Source of the DNA: Thermoplasmatales archaeon SW_10_69_26
GTDB lineage: Archaea; Thermoplasmatota; SW-10-69-26
Reading direction: 5' to 3'
Length of the DNA stretch: 64,000 bases
NCBI GenBank assembly: GCA_003009755.1
Contig: PXUB01000017.1
Coordinates: forward strand, 19,149 to 83,148
Positions 16,171 through 24,791 of the stretch are shown here, in pieces (the first letter of the stretch is position 1; every line of letters starts with the position of its first letter). Made by a program: the position numbers and the translations under genes. The notes under the pieces are model-generated. The model worked only from the letters and a program-made list of their open reading frames with translations, was not told the DNA's origin and searched no databases.

Positions 16171-16263
16171 AGGGGCCCGATCGGCGACCCGACAAGGCAA
16201 CCCTAGCGATCCTCCGCCCCGTCGGCCCGACAGCCGGCGGGGCCCTGCCTCGTCCCTCGACTC

Positions 16264-17193
16264 TCAGCGTCGACCCGATCGCGCGCCGAGGGCCGTCGTG
16301 GCCAGGCCCGCGAGGGCCGCGGCCAGCCCGATCGATCCCGCGCCCGGCCCCGGCACCGTCGCCTCGTCGGGCGGGTGCGTCGGCACGGCGCCGCGGGCCC
16401 GATCGGCGTGACAGCCCCAGTCGTCGACGCGCGCCACCTCGTCTCCGGTCCGCTCGATCTGGACGTTGCGGCAGTGTACGAAGGCGACGTGCTCGTCCCC
16501 GCCTTGCTCGCCCTCGAAGAGGATCCGGACGTGGCTGGCGACGAACACCGTCGTCCGCTCGCCCTCGCTCAACGGGAACGCGAAGACGTGGTGGGCCCGA
16601 GCCTGGCCCTCCTCGGCCCGCGCTTGCCCCTCCTCGCCGCCCAGCGAGTGCCGCAGCTCGAAGGCGCCCAACCGCATCCAGGCCGCCCCTCGGTTCACCG
16701 TGTAGTTCGCCTCGACCGTCTCGGGTCCGGTCACCGCGAAGCTCGTGCCCGTGGCCGCGCGAGGCGGCGGGACCGCGGCCTCCGGCGCGTTCCCGGCTAA
16801 TCCGCGCCCGGGCGCCGAGTAGGCGTAGACGCAGCAGGCCGCCTCCTTCACCAGCTCGTCGGGCGCCGCGAGCTGGGCCTTCCAGAAACCGCGACCGTCG
16901 ACGGCGAGTTCCCAGGTGCGCGTCGCCGACTCGCCGGCCTCGAGCGAGAGGTTCCATCGCTCGCTGCCCGCGGGTCGGGCGTGGTCGGGGACCTCGAGCC
17001 GGAAGGTGGCGTCCATGTCGCGGTTGGCCACCACCTCGACGGCGACGTCGACGGTGGACCCGGTGCGGGGTTCGCCCTCGAGCGCCAGCGAGCCGGTCCA
17101 GGTAGGCTGCGCCCCGTGGGCGTCGACCGTCGGCGCTGGCAGCCCGAGCGCCAGCAGACCCGCGACCAGGAACGCCGCGCCGAGCCCTCGCAC
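16264..17193 (-). CDS. Secreted protein with C-terminal PGPG-transmembrane-Arg anchor
   Basis: 309 residues. A signal peptide (hydrophobic 5-20) is followed by an extracellular body that begins near HGAQPTWTGSL and has Ig-like beta strands (STVDVAVEVV, ATFRLEVPDH, ATRTWELAV). Near the end VPGPGAGSIG leads into a hydrophobic helix and the basic tail GARSGRR, a three-part signal like the PGF-CTERM/archaeosortase type. A Cys pair (ACCVY) and further cysteines could form disulfides. A short repeat GGEEGQARAEEGQARA occurs in the second half. No enzymatic motif. It is convergent with the sulfurtransferase gene. Confidence 0.7.
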   Translation of the reverse strand: MRGLGAAFLVAGLLALGLPAPTVDAHGAQPTWTGSLALEGEPRTGSTVDVAVEVVANRDMDATFRLEVPDHARPAGSERWNLSLEAGESATRTWELAVDGRGFWKAQLAAPDELVKEAACCVYAYSAPGRGLAGNAPEAAVPPPRAATGTSFAVTGPETVEANYTVNRGAAWMRLGAFELRHSLGGEEGQARAEEGQARAHHVFAFPLSEGERTTVFVASHVRILFEGEQGGDEHVAFVHCRNVQIERTGDEVARVDDWGCHADRARGAVPTHPPDEATVPGPGAGSIGLAAALAGLATTALGARSGRR

Positions 17194-17356
17194 GGCGCGA
17201 GGTCCGCCTGCGAGGGGTTAAACCTTGTCGAAACGACGTCGAACGACGACCGGCGCTCGCTCTCGCCCAGCCTGCGGGCTGCAAGCGCCGCTCACCCGAG
17301 CCAAGCCCCCGCCGTGGTACGCAAGCGTTTTGTGCCTGGGCGTCGTGCCCTGCCCG

Positions 17357-18703
17357 ATGGCTGGTAGGGCGCGCTTCGGCTCGAAGCTGGGACTGATCTT
17401 GTCCGGTGTCGGTTCCGCCGTCGGACTGGGCAACATCTGGCGGTTCCCGCAGGTCACCAGCAGCGAGGGAGGAGCCGCGTTCCTGTTCATCTACCTCCCC
17501 CTCGTCGCGTTCCTCAGCTTCCCGCTGATCCTCGCCGAGATGTCGCTCGGCCAGAAGGGGCAAGGCTCCCCGTTCCGGACCGTCAAGAACGTAGCCGGCG
17601 ACAAGTGGGGCTGGGTCGGTGGCTTCCTGATCTTAGCCACCGTCCTGTTCATGAGCTACTACACGATCATCGGCGGTCTCACGCTGAAGTACGCGATCTT
17701 CGGGGCCTTCCAGGACGCACTCACCAACCCTGAACCGTTCCTGGCCGCCTCCAACGAAGGGCCAAGCGCCCTGCTGATGCACGGCGTGTTCACCGCCATC
17801 GGCGTCGGCATCATCGCCTACGGCGTCTCCGACGGCCTGGAGAAGGCGAACAAGATCATGATGCCCGCCCTCTTCGTGATCGTCATCGCGCTGGCGATCT
17901 ACGCCGTCTTCCAGGACGGGGCCGGGGCAGGCATCGACTACTACCTGTCGCCGGACTTCAGCGCGATCGGGTTGAACACGATCCAGGTCGCGATCGGGCA
18001 GGCGTTCTTCTCGACGAGCGTCGGGTTCGGCATCATGCTGACCTTCGGCAGCTACATGGAGTCCGGCCAGAGCTTGATCCGCTCGGCCGGCACGATCGCC
18101 GTGATGGACACCTTCGTGGCGTTCACGGCCGGCCTGATGATCTTCCCGCTCGTCTTCTCCCAGGGTCTGGCCGACCAGGTGATCGGCACCGAGTCGTTGA
18201 CGGACGCGTTGTACCTGACGATGCCCACGGCCTTCGGCCAGATCAGCACGGGCCTGGTCGGGTACGTCTTCCTCATCGGCTTCTTCGGCATGGTCACGAT
18301 GGGCGCGCTGTCCTCCTCGATCTCCGGGCTCGAGGTCATCACGAGCTTCATGGAGGAGCAGTGGGACATCTCCCGCTGGAAGGGCGCGCTGCTGGCCGCC
18401 GAGCTCACCTTCGGGCTCGGCATCGTCTCGGCCCTCAACTCGACGATGCTGGGCAACGTCGACACGATCGTCGGCAACGTGATGCTCGTCGGCGGCGGCT
18501 TGCTCGTCGCGATCCTCTACGGGTTCGCCATCGACGAACCCGTCAAGACGCTGCTCGGCGGTGAGGAGGATCCCGGCGTCTGGGAGGAGCGCATCACCCG
18601 CTACGTGAGCTACATCCTCCGCTACGTGATCCCGCTGGCTCTGGCCGCGATCCTCATCGGCAACATCCCGGGCACGATCGACTCGCTGACGTGGCCCTTC
18701 TGA
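17357..18703 (+). CDS. Sodium:neurotransmitter symporter family (NSS/SNF) transporter
   Basis: 448 residues from ATG 17357; the frame is open upstream but not coding-like. The TM1 signature GSAVGLGNIWRFPQ is complete, including the unwound region that binds sodium and substrate, and about eleven hydrophobic helices follow, which is usual for prokaryotic LeuT-like members. FSTSVGFGIMLTFGSYM in the middle and ALSSSISGLEV near TM8 are the other conserved sodium-site regions. It imports amino acids or related amines with Na+; the substrate cannot be read from sequence. It is a single gene, divergent from the secreted-protein gene at 16264-17193. Confidence 0.95.
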   Translation: MAGRARFGSKLGLILSGVGSAVGLGNIWRFPQVTSSEGGAAFLFIYLPLVAFLSFPLILAEMSLGQKGQGSPFRTVKNVAGDKWGWVGGFLILATVLFMSYYTIIGGLTLKYAIFGAFQDALTNPEPFLAASNEGPSALLMHGVFTAIGVGIIAYGVSDGLEKANKIMMPALFVIVIALAIYAVFQDGAGAGIDYYLSPDFSAIGLNTIQVAIGQAFFSTSVGFGIMLTFGSYMESGQSLIRSAGTIAVMDTFVAFTAGLMIFPLVFSQGLADQVIGTESLTDALYLTMPTAFGQISTGLVGYVFLIGFFGMVTMGALSSSISGLEVITSFMEEQWDISRWKGALLAAELTFGLGIVSALNSTMLGNVDTIVGNVMLVGGGLLVAILYGFAIDEPVKTLLGGEEDPGVWEERITRYVSYILRYVIPLALAAILIGNIPGTIDSLTWPF

Positions 18704-18721
18704 CCGGTCGACAACGGCGGG

Positions 18722-18913
18722 CTAGGACCCGCCGGCTTCCTCTTGCACCAGAGGCCGGTGCCGCAACCACAGGTACCGGCACGTGTCCGACTCGTCGAGG
18801 TGCTTGAGGAACGAGGGGCCGGGATCGGGCAGCATCTCGCCGCAGAACTCGCACTCGTGGTCGTCGTAGGCGGCCTGGATCCGCTCCTCCTCGGACAGCT
18901 CCTCGTCGGCCAC
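18722..18913 (-). CDS. Small C2H-type zinc-finger-like protein
   Basis: 63 residues from GTG 18913. CEFCGEMLPDPGPSFLKHL followed by DESDTC gives Cys-X2-Cys, a His and a third Cys, enough for a treble-clef-like zinc site. The N-terminus is acidic (ADEELSEEERIQAAYDD). Similar short proteins are frequent in haloarchaea and Thermoplasmata and are uncharacterised. It is convergent with the NSS gene, 18 bp apart. Coding bias supports it despite its size. Confidence 0.6.
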   Translation of the reverse strand: MADEELSEEERIQAAYDDHECEFCGEMLPDPGPSFLKHLDESDTCRYLWLRHRPLVQEEAGGS

Positions 18914-18992
18914 GCACCGTCGGGTAGACCCGCCGTGACTTCAGCGTTTCGTCGCGCGCCGAAGATGGACGCATTCCTAAGGGGAGCCAGGG

Positions 18993-19472
18993 GTGGCTGT
19001 CTCGATGGCTGACGTCGCGCATCTCACCGCTCGCTTCCTGCACGTCGGCGCCGCCCTCCTGTGGGTCGGCTACCTGGCCTTCCTCGCCTGGGCCGTGATC
19101 CCCGCCGCCCGCCACGGGGGCGCCCACGGCGCCAACGTCGGCCCGATCGTCGAGCGCATCCGGCCGTTCACGTTCCTGGGTCCCCTCGTGCTCGCGTTCG
19201 GGCTCTGGCTCGTCACCGCCTCCGGGCACGCCTACGGTGAACTGCTGCAACCGGGCTGGGGCCACGCGATCACCGGCGGCATCGTCCTCTCGATCGCGAT
19301 GATGGGCCTCGAGCACGGGCTCGTCGCGCCTCGGCTGCGCGATGCCCACACCGGGCCCACCGAGGAGCGCGAGGACCACCTGGCCAAGGCCTCCACCGGC
19401 GCCCAGGTCGCGGCCGTGCTCGGCCTGCTGGCCGCCTTCCTGATGGTCCTGGCGCTGCTGGGGGGCCTCTAG
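18993..19472 (+). CDS. Small integral membrane protein, CopD/DUF2269-like
   Basis: 159 residues with four hydrophobic helices (about 12-35, 58-78, 90-108, 133-157). The opening TARFLHVGAALLWVGYLAF, with its His in the first helix, resembles CopD, HemJ and the DUF2269 group, where such histidines can bind heme or copper. A second His (YGELLQPGWGHA) sits at the start of the third helix. Function is not established. The start is either GTG 18993 or the ATG at 19005. A TATA-like CCTAAGG lies about 20 nt upstream of the first. Confidence 0.7.
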   Translation: MAVSMADVAHLTARFLHVGAALLWVGYLAFLAWAVIPAARHGGAHGANVGPIVERIRPFTFLGPLVLAFGLWLVTASGHAYGELLQPGWGHAITGGIVLSIAMMGLEHGLVAPRLRDAHTGPTEEREDHLAKASTGAQVAAVLGLLAAFLMVLALLGGL

Positions 19473-19495
19473 GGAGTCCCCGGCGGTCCTGGGCT

Positions 19496-20968
19496 CTACC
19501 TTGCGGCGGCGGGCGCGGGGTCGGCCTCGCCGTCGCCGGGCGTCGGGCCCGTGTAGTCGTACACGTAGAGCCCGCTGCCGCGCTCGGTGACCCAGATCTG
19601 GTCCTCGTGCCAGGTCGCCCGGAAGATGTTCGGGATGTAGCCCTCGGGGTCGAAGTTCGGCTTCTTCCACCAGTAGTCGCCGTCGAACAGCTCGCCGGGG
19701 CCGCCGGTGCGCTCGTTGAAGGCCACGTGCTCGGGGTTGGCCGGGTCCGAGGTGTCCAGCACCCACACGCCGGCGTGGTAGTGGCCGACGGCGGCCAACG
19801 GTTGATCGGGGTGCGGCGAGACGACGTGGGGTGACATCAGGTACTGGCCGGGGATCGTGACGTTGCCTGGCAGCTGCCAGGAGCCGACCTGCTCGAAGTT
19901 GGCCGGATCCGTCAGGTCGTAGGAGCGGACCACGCCCGACCCGTTGTCGAGCTGGCCGATCTCCGGCGCGCTGTACCCGAACACCTGCTGACCGCGAGCG
20001 TTCGGCTCGGGCCGGAACTGGTGGATCGACAGCTCCTCGCTGGGCGCCCACTGGCGGACCTTGTCCTGCTCGACGGGCGCGGCCGGATCGGAGACGTCGA
20101 CCGTGATCGCTCCGCCGTCCCACCAGCTGGCGTACATCGTGAGGTCGCCCGTGACCGGGTGCTCCTCGATGAACGTGTCGTGGGGGAACGAGGAGACGTT
20201 CTGCTGCTGGTAGGTGTCGGTGTGCCGGTACTCGGTCACCTTGGCGAGGTGGGCGCCGGCGGGGGTCTCCACGAGGCGCGCGATCCCGACGTAGTTGCCG
20301 GCCGGGTCGCTCCCGAACGGCTGCCCGGTGTAGAAGACCCACGTCTCGCCGTCGACCGTCTCCAGCTCGATGTTGTGCGTGCCCAGCAGGTCGACGGGGA
20401 ACCGGCTGACGAGCTCGGGGTTCGATCGGTCGCTGACGTCGACCACGTGGATGCAGACCTGGCAGTCGCCGGCTCCCTCGTCGGCCGGCGGGATCGTCTG
20501 CACGTTCATGAGGACGTAGTCGCCGCTCGGGCTCCAGACCGCCTCCTGGATGCCGCTGCCGGCGATCCGGTAGGTGCCGATCGTCTCCATGGTCTGGGGG
20601 TCGGAGACGTCGACGATGTTGAACCCGCCCTCGTCGTCGCCGTCGACGGCGACGACGGCCAGCTCCTCGCCGTCCTCCTCGTGGAACTGGAAGTCGGCGA
20701 AGCCGTTGCCGTCCTCGCCCACGTCGACGCCCAGATCGCTGTAGGCCACGATCTCCAGGTTGTGGCTCTGGTTGTGGACGGCCGGGTCGGTGTGGTCGTG
20801 GAACATCTCGATCGGTTCGCCGATCTCGTCCTGGATCGCGTCGTGATCGAGCTGCTCGCCGGCCGACTGGGCCTCGGTGGTCTCCTCGTCTTTCGCCATC
20901 CCGATGCAACCAGCCACAGCCAGCAACGAGACCAGTCCGGCCATGGCAAGGAGTCGCGTGCCTCGCAT
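19496..20968 (-). CDS. LVIVD-repeat beta-propeller lipoprotein, second copy
   Basis: 490 residues. The signal ends in LLAVAGC (Cys21), a good archaeal lipobox, followed by an acidic tether (KDEETTEAQSAGEQ). Blades are marked by FNIVDVSDPQTMETI, IHVVDVSDRSNPELVS, AITVDVSDPAAPVEQ, VRSYDLTDPANFEQV and VWVLDTSDPANPEHV. Two cysteines (DCQVC) could pair. The C-terminus is Ala/Pro-rich with no second anchor. A TATA-like GCTTAAGG sits about 30 nt before the ATG. It is similar in plan to 12788-14224 but not adjacent, so the two are dispersed paralogues. It is convergent with the membrane-protein gene at 18993-19472. Confidence 0.86.
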   Translation of the reverse strand: MRGTRLLAMAGLVSLLAVAGCIGMAKDEETTEAQSAGEQLDHDAIQDEIGEPIEMFHDHTDPAVHNQSHNLEIVAYSDLGVDVGEDGNGFADFQFHEEDGEELAVVAVDGDDEGGFNIVDVSDPQTMETIGTYRIAGSGIQEAVWSPSGDYVLMNVQTIPPADEGAGDCQVCIHVVDVSDRSNPELVSRFPVDLLGTHNIELETVDGETWVFYTGQPFGSDPAGNYVGIARLVETPAGAHLAKVTEYRHTDTYQQQNVSSFPHDTFIEEHPVTGDLTMYASWWDGGAITVDVSDPAAPVEQDKVRQWAPSEELSIHQFRPEPNARGQQVFGYSAPEIGQLDNGSGVVRSYDLTDPANFEQVGSWQLPGNVTIPGQYLMSPHVVSPHPDQPLAAVGHYHAGVWVLDTSDPANPEHVAFNERTGGPGELFDGDYWWKKPNFDPEGYIPNIFRATWHEDQIWVTERGSGLYVYDYTGPTPGDGEADPAPAAAR

Positions 20969-21100
20969 CGCGCCGAGCAGAGCGCTTCCCCTCCTTAAGC
21001 CTCGGGCCCCAACCGTTGGTCGGACCGCGCCGGCCGGCCCGCCCCGTGCCCATCTGTGCCCATCGGTCTCGAGGCGACGGCCGCCAGGCGTCGGCGAAAC

Positions 21101-21110
21101 CCCTTAGACG
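21101..21110 (+). promoter_or_regulatory. TATA-like box deciding the start of the BtuF-like gene
   Basis: CCCTTAGACG is centred about 26 nt before a GTG at 21131. This favours that GTG over the upstream in-frame GTG at 21056, which would lie before the promoter. Confidence 0.45.
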
Positions 21111-21130
21111 GGCTCGACCCTGACCCGAGC

Positions 21131-22054
21131 GTGCCCGCCGACCGCATCGTGTCCCTCGTCCCAGCCGCGAGCGAGATCCTATTCGCGATCGGCGCCGGGG
21201 GCAAGGTCCAGGCCGTCTCCCACGCGTGCGATCACCCGCCCGAGGCGGCCCAGCGGCCCGCCGCCTCGCGCACCCGGCTCGATGCCGAGGGGTCCAGCCG
21301 GGCGATCGACGAGGACGTGCGCGAGGCCGTCGACGAGGGCGAGGCCACGTTCGAGGTGCTCGGCGAGGTCCTCCACCACGCCCAGCCCGATCTCGTCGTC
21401 ACGCAGGAGGCTTGCGACGTCTGCGGCATCACGCCCGTCGACGTCCGCGCCAAGCTGGCGCGCTTCGAGCCCGGCGAGGGCCCCGAGCTGATGGGGTTGC
21501 ACCCGCACACGCTGGCCGACGTGCTCGACCAGATCCGCCAGCTGGGTGAGGCCACCGGCACCGCCGAGGCCGCCCAGCGCCTGGTCGGGGCCCTCGAGCA
21601 GCGCATCGAGGCGGTCGAGGCCTTCGCCAGCGACCGCGAGCGGCCCACGGTGGCGGTGCTCGATTGGATCGATCCGCCGATGGCCGCCGGCCACTGGATC
21701 CCCGGCATGGTGGAGGCGGCCGGCGGGGACCCGGTGCTGCTCGACGACGCCAGCCCCTCGACCTACGTCGAGTGGGACGACGTCGAGGCGGCCGACCCCG
21801 ACGTCCTGTTGTCGATCCCGTGCGGGTTCGACGCTCGCCGCGCCCTCGCCGAGGCCGAGGCCGTCGTCGAGCCCGACGACCGTCTGCCGGGCCTGCCCCG
21901 CGAGCGCGTCGTCGCGCTGGACGCCGGCGCCTACACCTCGCGTCCGGGTCCGCGTCTCGTGGACGGCCTCGAGCAGATCGCCTGCGCGCTGCACGGGCCC
22001 GCGGCCCGGCAGCGGTGGCCCGAGCAGGCGACCCGCGTCCAGCGGTTGGGCTAA
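21131..22054 (+). CDS. Cobalamin-binding / periplasmic-binding-fold protein (BtuF-like), no signal peptide
   Basis: 307 residues from GTG 21131. The first domain begins RIVSLVPAASEILFAIGAG and continues with VSHACDHPPEA, a pattern shared by BtuF-like proteins, then a QEACDVCGIT segment and the second lobe starting PTVAVLDWIDPPMAAGHWIP. It ends with DRLPGLPRERVVALDAGAYTSRPGPRLVDGLEQIA. This is the helical-backbone metal-receptor fold used by vitamin B12 and siderophore binders. No signal peptide or lipobox is visible, so it is probably cytoplasmic, as in the stand-alone cobalamin-binding proteins of many bacteria. No BtuCD genes are adjacent. It is convergent with the next gene, one base apart. 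Confidence 0.85.
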   Translation: MPADRIVSLVPAASEILFAIGAGGKVQAVSHACDHPPEAAQRPAASRTRLDAEGSSRAIDEDVREAVDEGEATFEVLGEVLHHAQPDLVVTQEACDVCGITPVDVRAKLARFEPGEGPELMGLHPHTLADVLDQIRQLGEATGTAEAAQRLVGALEQRIEAVEAFASDRERPTVAVLDWIDPPMAAGHWIPGMVEAAGGDPVLLDDASPSTYVEWDDVEAADPDVLLSIPCGFDARRALAEAEAVVEPDDRLPGLPRERVVALDAGAYTSRPGPRLVDGLEQIACALHGPAARQRWPEQATRVQRLG

Positions 22055-22055
22055 C

Positions 22056-23774
22056 TCAGCGAGCCTCGCGACGGGCGAGCGCGGCACCGACCCCCGCGAC
22101 GGCGAGGCCGGCGAGCACGCCCGGGCCCGGCGCGTTCTTGACGGGGTCGACGCCCATCGTCTCGCCGGGCGGGGGGCCCAGCTCGCCGGGGCCGCCGGTG
22201 AAGACCCCCTCGCCGCTGGAGGAGCCCTGCCACTCGGCCGCTTCGTCGCTCTCGCCGCCGCCGTCCGTGGCCCTCTCGTGGGCGTACGTGCGGTAACAGC
22301 AGCGATCGTCGGCCGGCTGGCCGGGCGTCAGCTGGACCGTGATCCGCTCGTCGCCGTCGACCTGCACGTTCGTCGCGTTGGCGTAGTAGCCGTCGGCGCG
22401 GACGCGCACCGTGTAGTAGCCCTCGTCCACGTCCACCTGGAAGGAGCCGTCCTCGCCGGTCGCGGCCTGGCCCCACTCGCCGGTCTCCTCGTTGCGGATC
22501 TGCAGCTGGGCGTCGGGCACGGCCTCGCCGGTCGAGGCGTTCACGACCCAGCCGTCGAGGCGTGCGTCGGGCTGGGGCTCGGGCTGCAGGCCGCGGTCGA
22601 GCGCGACCGTCTGGCCGGCCTCGGTCTGGATCGTCGTCTCGATCGGCAGGTAGGCCGTCGAGCGCTCGCGGCGGTTGTCGCAGACCTCGGTCCGGTTCGC
22701 GCCGTTCCCGTCGTCCTCCTCGGTCCCCTCGTCCGCGGGTTGACAGGGGACGTGGTAGGTCTCGTCGGCGCGGATCTGGACGAGGGCGTAGCCGGGCTCG
22801 ATCGAGAGCTTAAAGCGCCCGTCCTCGTCGGTGCGCGTCCGGTTGTCGGTGCCCCACTTCAGGTTCTCGACCCGGATCTCGGCGGCCTCGATCGGCTCGC
22901 CCGTGTCCTGGTCGACGATCGCGCCCTCGACGCTGACGGAGCGCGGCGGGAACGGGGTCAGGCTCGCGTCGGCGCGAGCCGATGCGCCCTCGGGGGCCTC
23001 GACGCTCGTGCGAGCGTTCAGGTGGCCGTCGGCGCGCACGAAGATCCGGTAGTGGCCGTCGGGGACGCGGACCTCGTAGTCGCCCTGCGGTCCGGTCTCG
23101 GCGCGGACGTGGCGGTCGCTTCGCGGGTGGTAGGTGATCTCGACCGTGCCCTCGTCGGTCTCGACCTCGCGAGAGCTCGATCTATCGCCGGCGGCGCGAG
23201 CGTCCTCGGGGTGCTGCTCGCAGTCCCAGGCGTCCTCGCAGCCCTCGGGGACGGGGCTGATCTGGACGTAGGCGTCCCCGATCGGGTCGCCGTCCTCGCT
23301 GGTGACGGTCCCGTGGACGCGGGCCAGGTCCTGGGACACCGGCTCCATCGGGATGTCGAGGCGGGTGTCGTTCCGGACGGAGAACTCGGCGTGGGCTCGC
23401 TGGTAGCTCTCGTCGTCGATGCGCAGGTCGACGTGGCCCTCGGAGACGTTCACGCTGTAGCGGCCCTCGTCGTCGGTCGCGGCGGAGAGGGAGTCGCGGC
23501 CGTGGTGCCGCTCGTCGCCGTCCCGCGTCTCCCAGACGTTGTGGATCCGCAGCTCGAGGCCGGCCACGGGCTCGCCGGAGCTTGCGTTCGTGACCTGGCC
23601 CTCGAGGGTCAGGTTGCGGGGCCCTTGCTTGGATTCCTCGCGAGCGACGGCCGTGGGCTCGGCCTCGCTGGCCAACGTGGTCGTCGACCCGACGACGACG
23701 GCGACGCCGGCCGTCAAGAGCGAGATCGCGATCAACAGGGGGAGGCGGGACGGTGCACGAGTCATGGTTCGCAT
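22056..23774 (-). CDS. Secreted carboxypeptidase-regulatory-like repeat protein with C-terminal anchor signal
   Basis: 572 residues. Signal peptide at about 10-35, then four or five CarboxypepD_reg-like beta-sandwich repeats, each with a core such as LEGQVTNASSGEPVAGLEL, VHGTVTSEDGDPIGDAYV, VEGAIVDQDTGEPIEAAEI and LDGWVVNASTGEAVPDAQL. Sequons (NAS, NVS, NAT) suggest N-glycosylation. The end reads APGPGVLAGL, a hydrophobic helix and ARREAR: the same three-part signal as 16264-17193. It is a likely cell-surface or S-layer-associated protein; there is no catalytic domain. Start is ATG 23774, with CCCTAAGTACC about 30 nt upstream as a TATA box. Confidence 0.82.
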   Translation of the reverse strand: MRTMTRAPSRLPLLIAISLLTAGVAVVVGSTTTLASEAEPTAVAREESKQGPRNLTLEGQVTNASSGEPVAGLELRIHNVWETRDGDERHHGRDSLSAATDDEGRYSVNVSEGHVDLRIDDESYQRAHAEFSVRNDTRLDIPMEPVSQDLARVHGTVTSEDGDPIGDAYVQISPVPEGCEDAWDCEQHPEDARAAGDRSSSREVETDEGTVEITYHPRSDRHVRAETGPQGDYEVRVPDGHYRIFVRADGHLNARTSVEAPEGASARADASLTPFPPRSVSVEGAIVDQDTGEPIEAAEIRVENLKWGTDNRTRTDEDGRFKLSIEPGYALVQIRADETYHVPCQPADEGTEEDDGNGANRTEVCDNRRERSTAYLPIETTIQTEAGQTVALDRGLQPEPQPDARLDGWVVNASTGEAVPDAQLQIRNEETGEWGQAATGEDGSFQVDVDEGYYTVRVRADGYYANATNVQVDGDERITVQLTPGQPADDRCCYRTYAHERATDGGGESDEAAEWQGSSSGEGVFTGGPGELGPPPGETMGVDPVKNAPGPGVLAGLAVAGVGAALARREAR

Positions 23775-23859
23775 CCAGGGATGGAGGGCCGCTGGTACTT
23801 AGGGTGACGCCAACGGTTCGGCGCCCGCCGAACCACCGTTCGCTGGGCCCGAACGGACC

Positions 23860-24738
23860 TCAGCTTCGCGGCGTCCTCTGGACGAAGTCGACGATCTTCG
23901 CCGCCAGCTCCTCGCCGGCGTCCTCCTGGATGAAGTGGCCTGCACCGTCGATCCAGTCGAGATCGGCGTCGAGCAGCTCGCTCATCGGCTCGGCGCCGGG
24001 CGCCATGATCGGGTCCTGCTCGGCGAACACGCAGTAGGTGTCGGCCTCGAGGTCCGCCAACCGCGTGCGGGTCTCGCGGATCGGGTCGGCGGCCGGGGCG
24101 TCGGGCGAGCGGGGCACGAGGTCGGGCAGCCGGCGCGCGCCGGCCTTGTGCTCCTCGCTCGGGAACGGGGCATCGTAGGCGGCCACGACCTCGTCGGGGA
24201 GATCGGTCACGCAGGCGCGCTGGACGAGGAAACCGGCGGGTACGTCGGGGGTGCGCTGGACGAAGTCGTGGAACTCGTGCCAGGGCTCGGGCAGCGGTTG
24301 GCTGCCGTCGGGCAGGAACGTGTTGGCCGCCACCAGCCGCTGGAAGCGATCGGGCAGGCGCGTGGCGGCGTGGAAGCCGAAGGGGCCGCCCCAGTCCTGG
24401 CCGACGAGCGTGACGTCGTCGAGGTCGAGCGCCTCGACGAACCGCGTCACGGTGCGGGCGTGCATGTCGTAGGTGTGCGCGTCGTCGGCCGGCTTGCTCG
24501 AGGCGCCGAAGCCGACGAGGTCGGGGACGAGGACCCGGCCGGCCTCGATCAGCGTGGGCACCATCTTGCGATACAGGTAGCTCCACGTGGGTACGCCGTG
24601 AAGCAACAGGAAGGTCTCGGGGCCCTCGCCCTCGTCGAGGTAGGCCATCTCGTGGCCCTCGACCTCGATCGTGTCCTGCTCGTAGGGGAAGCCCGAGAGG
24701 TCGCAAAGGCGGCCGAGGTCGGTCTCTGGGACGGTCAT
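23860..24738 (-). CDS. Haloalkane dehalogenase-like alpha/beta hydrolase
   Basis: 292 residues. Oxyanion-hole motif LLHGVPTWSYLYR (45-57), nucleophile elbow VGQDWGGPFG with Asp115 followed by Trp116, acid Asp242 in FAEQDPIMAP, and His268 in DGAGHFIQED. An Asp nucleophile followed by Trp and the HGxPTWS motif are the marks of haloalkane dehalogenases, which open carbon-halogen bonds by ester formation and hydrolysis. Epoxide hydrolases use the same layout but lack the Trp. Whether it acts on haloalkanes here is inferred; many marine and saline relatives have unknown natural substrates. It is upstream of and on the same strand as the surface-protein gene. Confidence 0.88.
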   Translation of the reverse strand: MTVPETDLGRLCDLSGFPYEQDTIEVEGHEMAYLDEGEGPETFLLLHGVPTWSYLYRKMVPTLIEAGRVLVPDLVGFGASSKPADDAHTYDMHARTVTRFVEALDLDDVTLVGQDWGGPFGFHAATRLPDRFQRLVAANTFLPDGSQPLPEPWHEFHDFVQRTPDVPAGFLVQRACVTDLPDEVVAAYDAPFPSEEHKAGARRLPDLVPRSPDAPAADPIRETRTRLADLEADTYCVFAEQDPIMAPGAEPMSELLDADLDWIDGAGHFIQEDAGEELAAKIVDFVQRTPRS

Positions 24739-24791
24739 CGCCCGCCAAGCGTGGGCCGGTTACTCAAGGGTTCGCCGCGCGGAAGGTGCGG

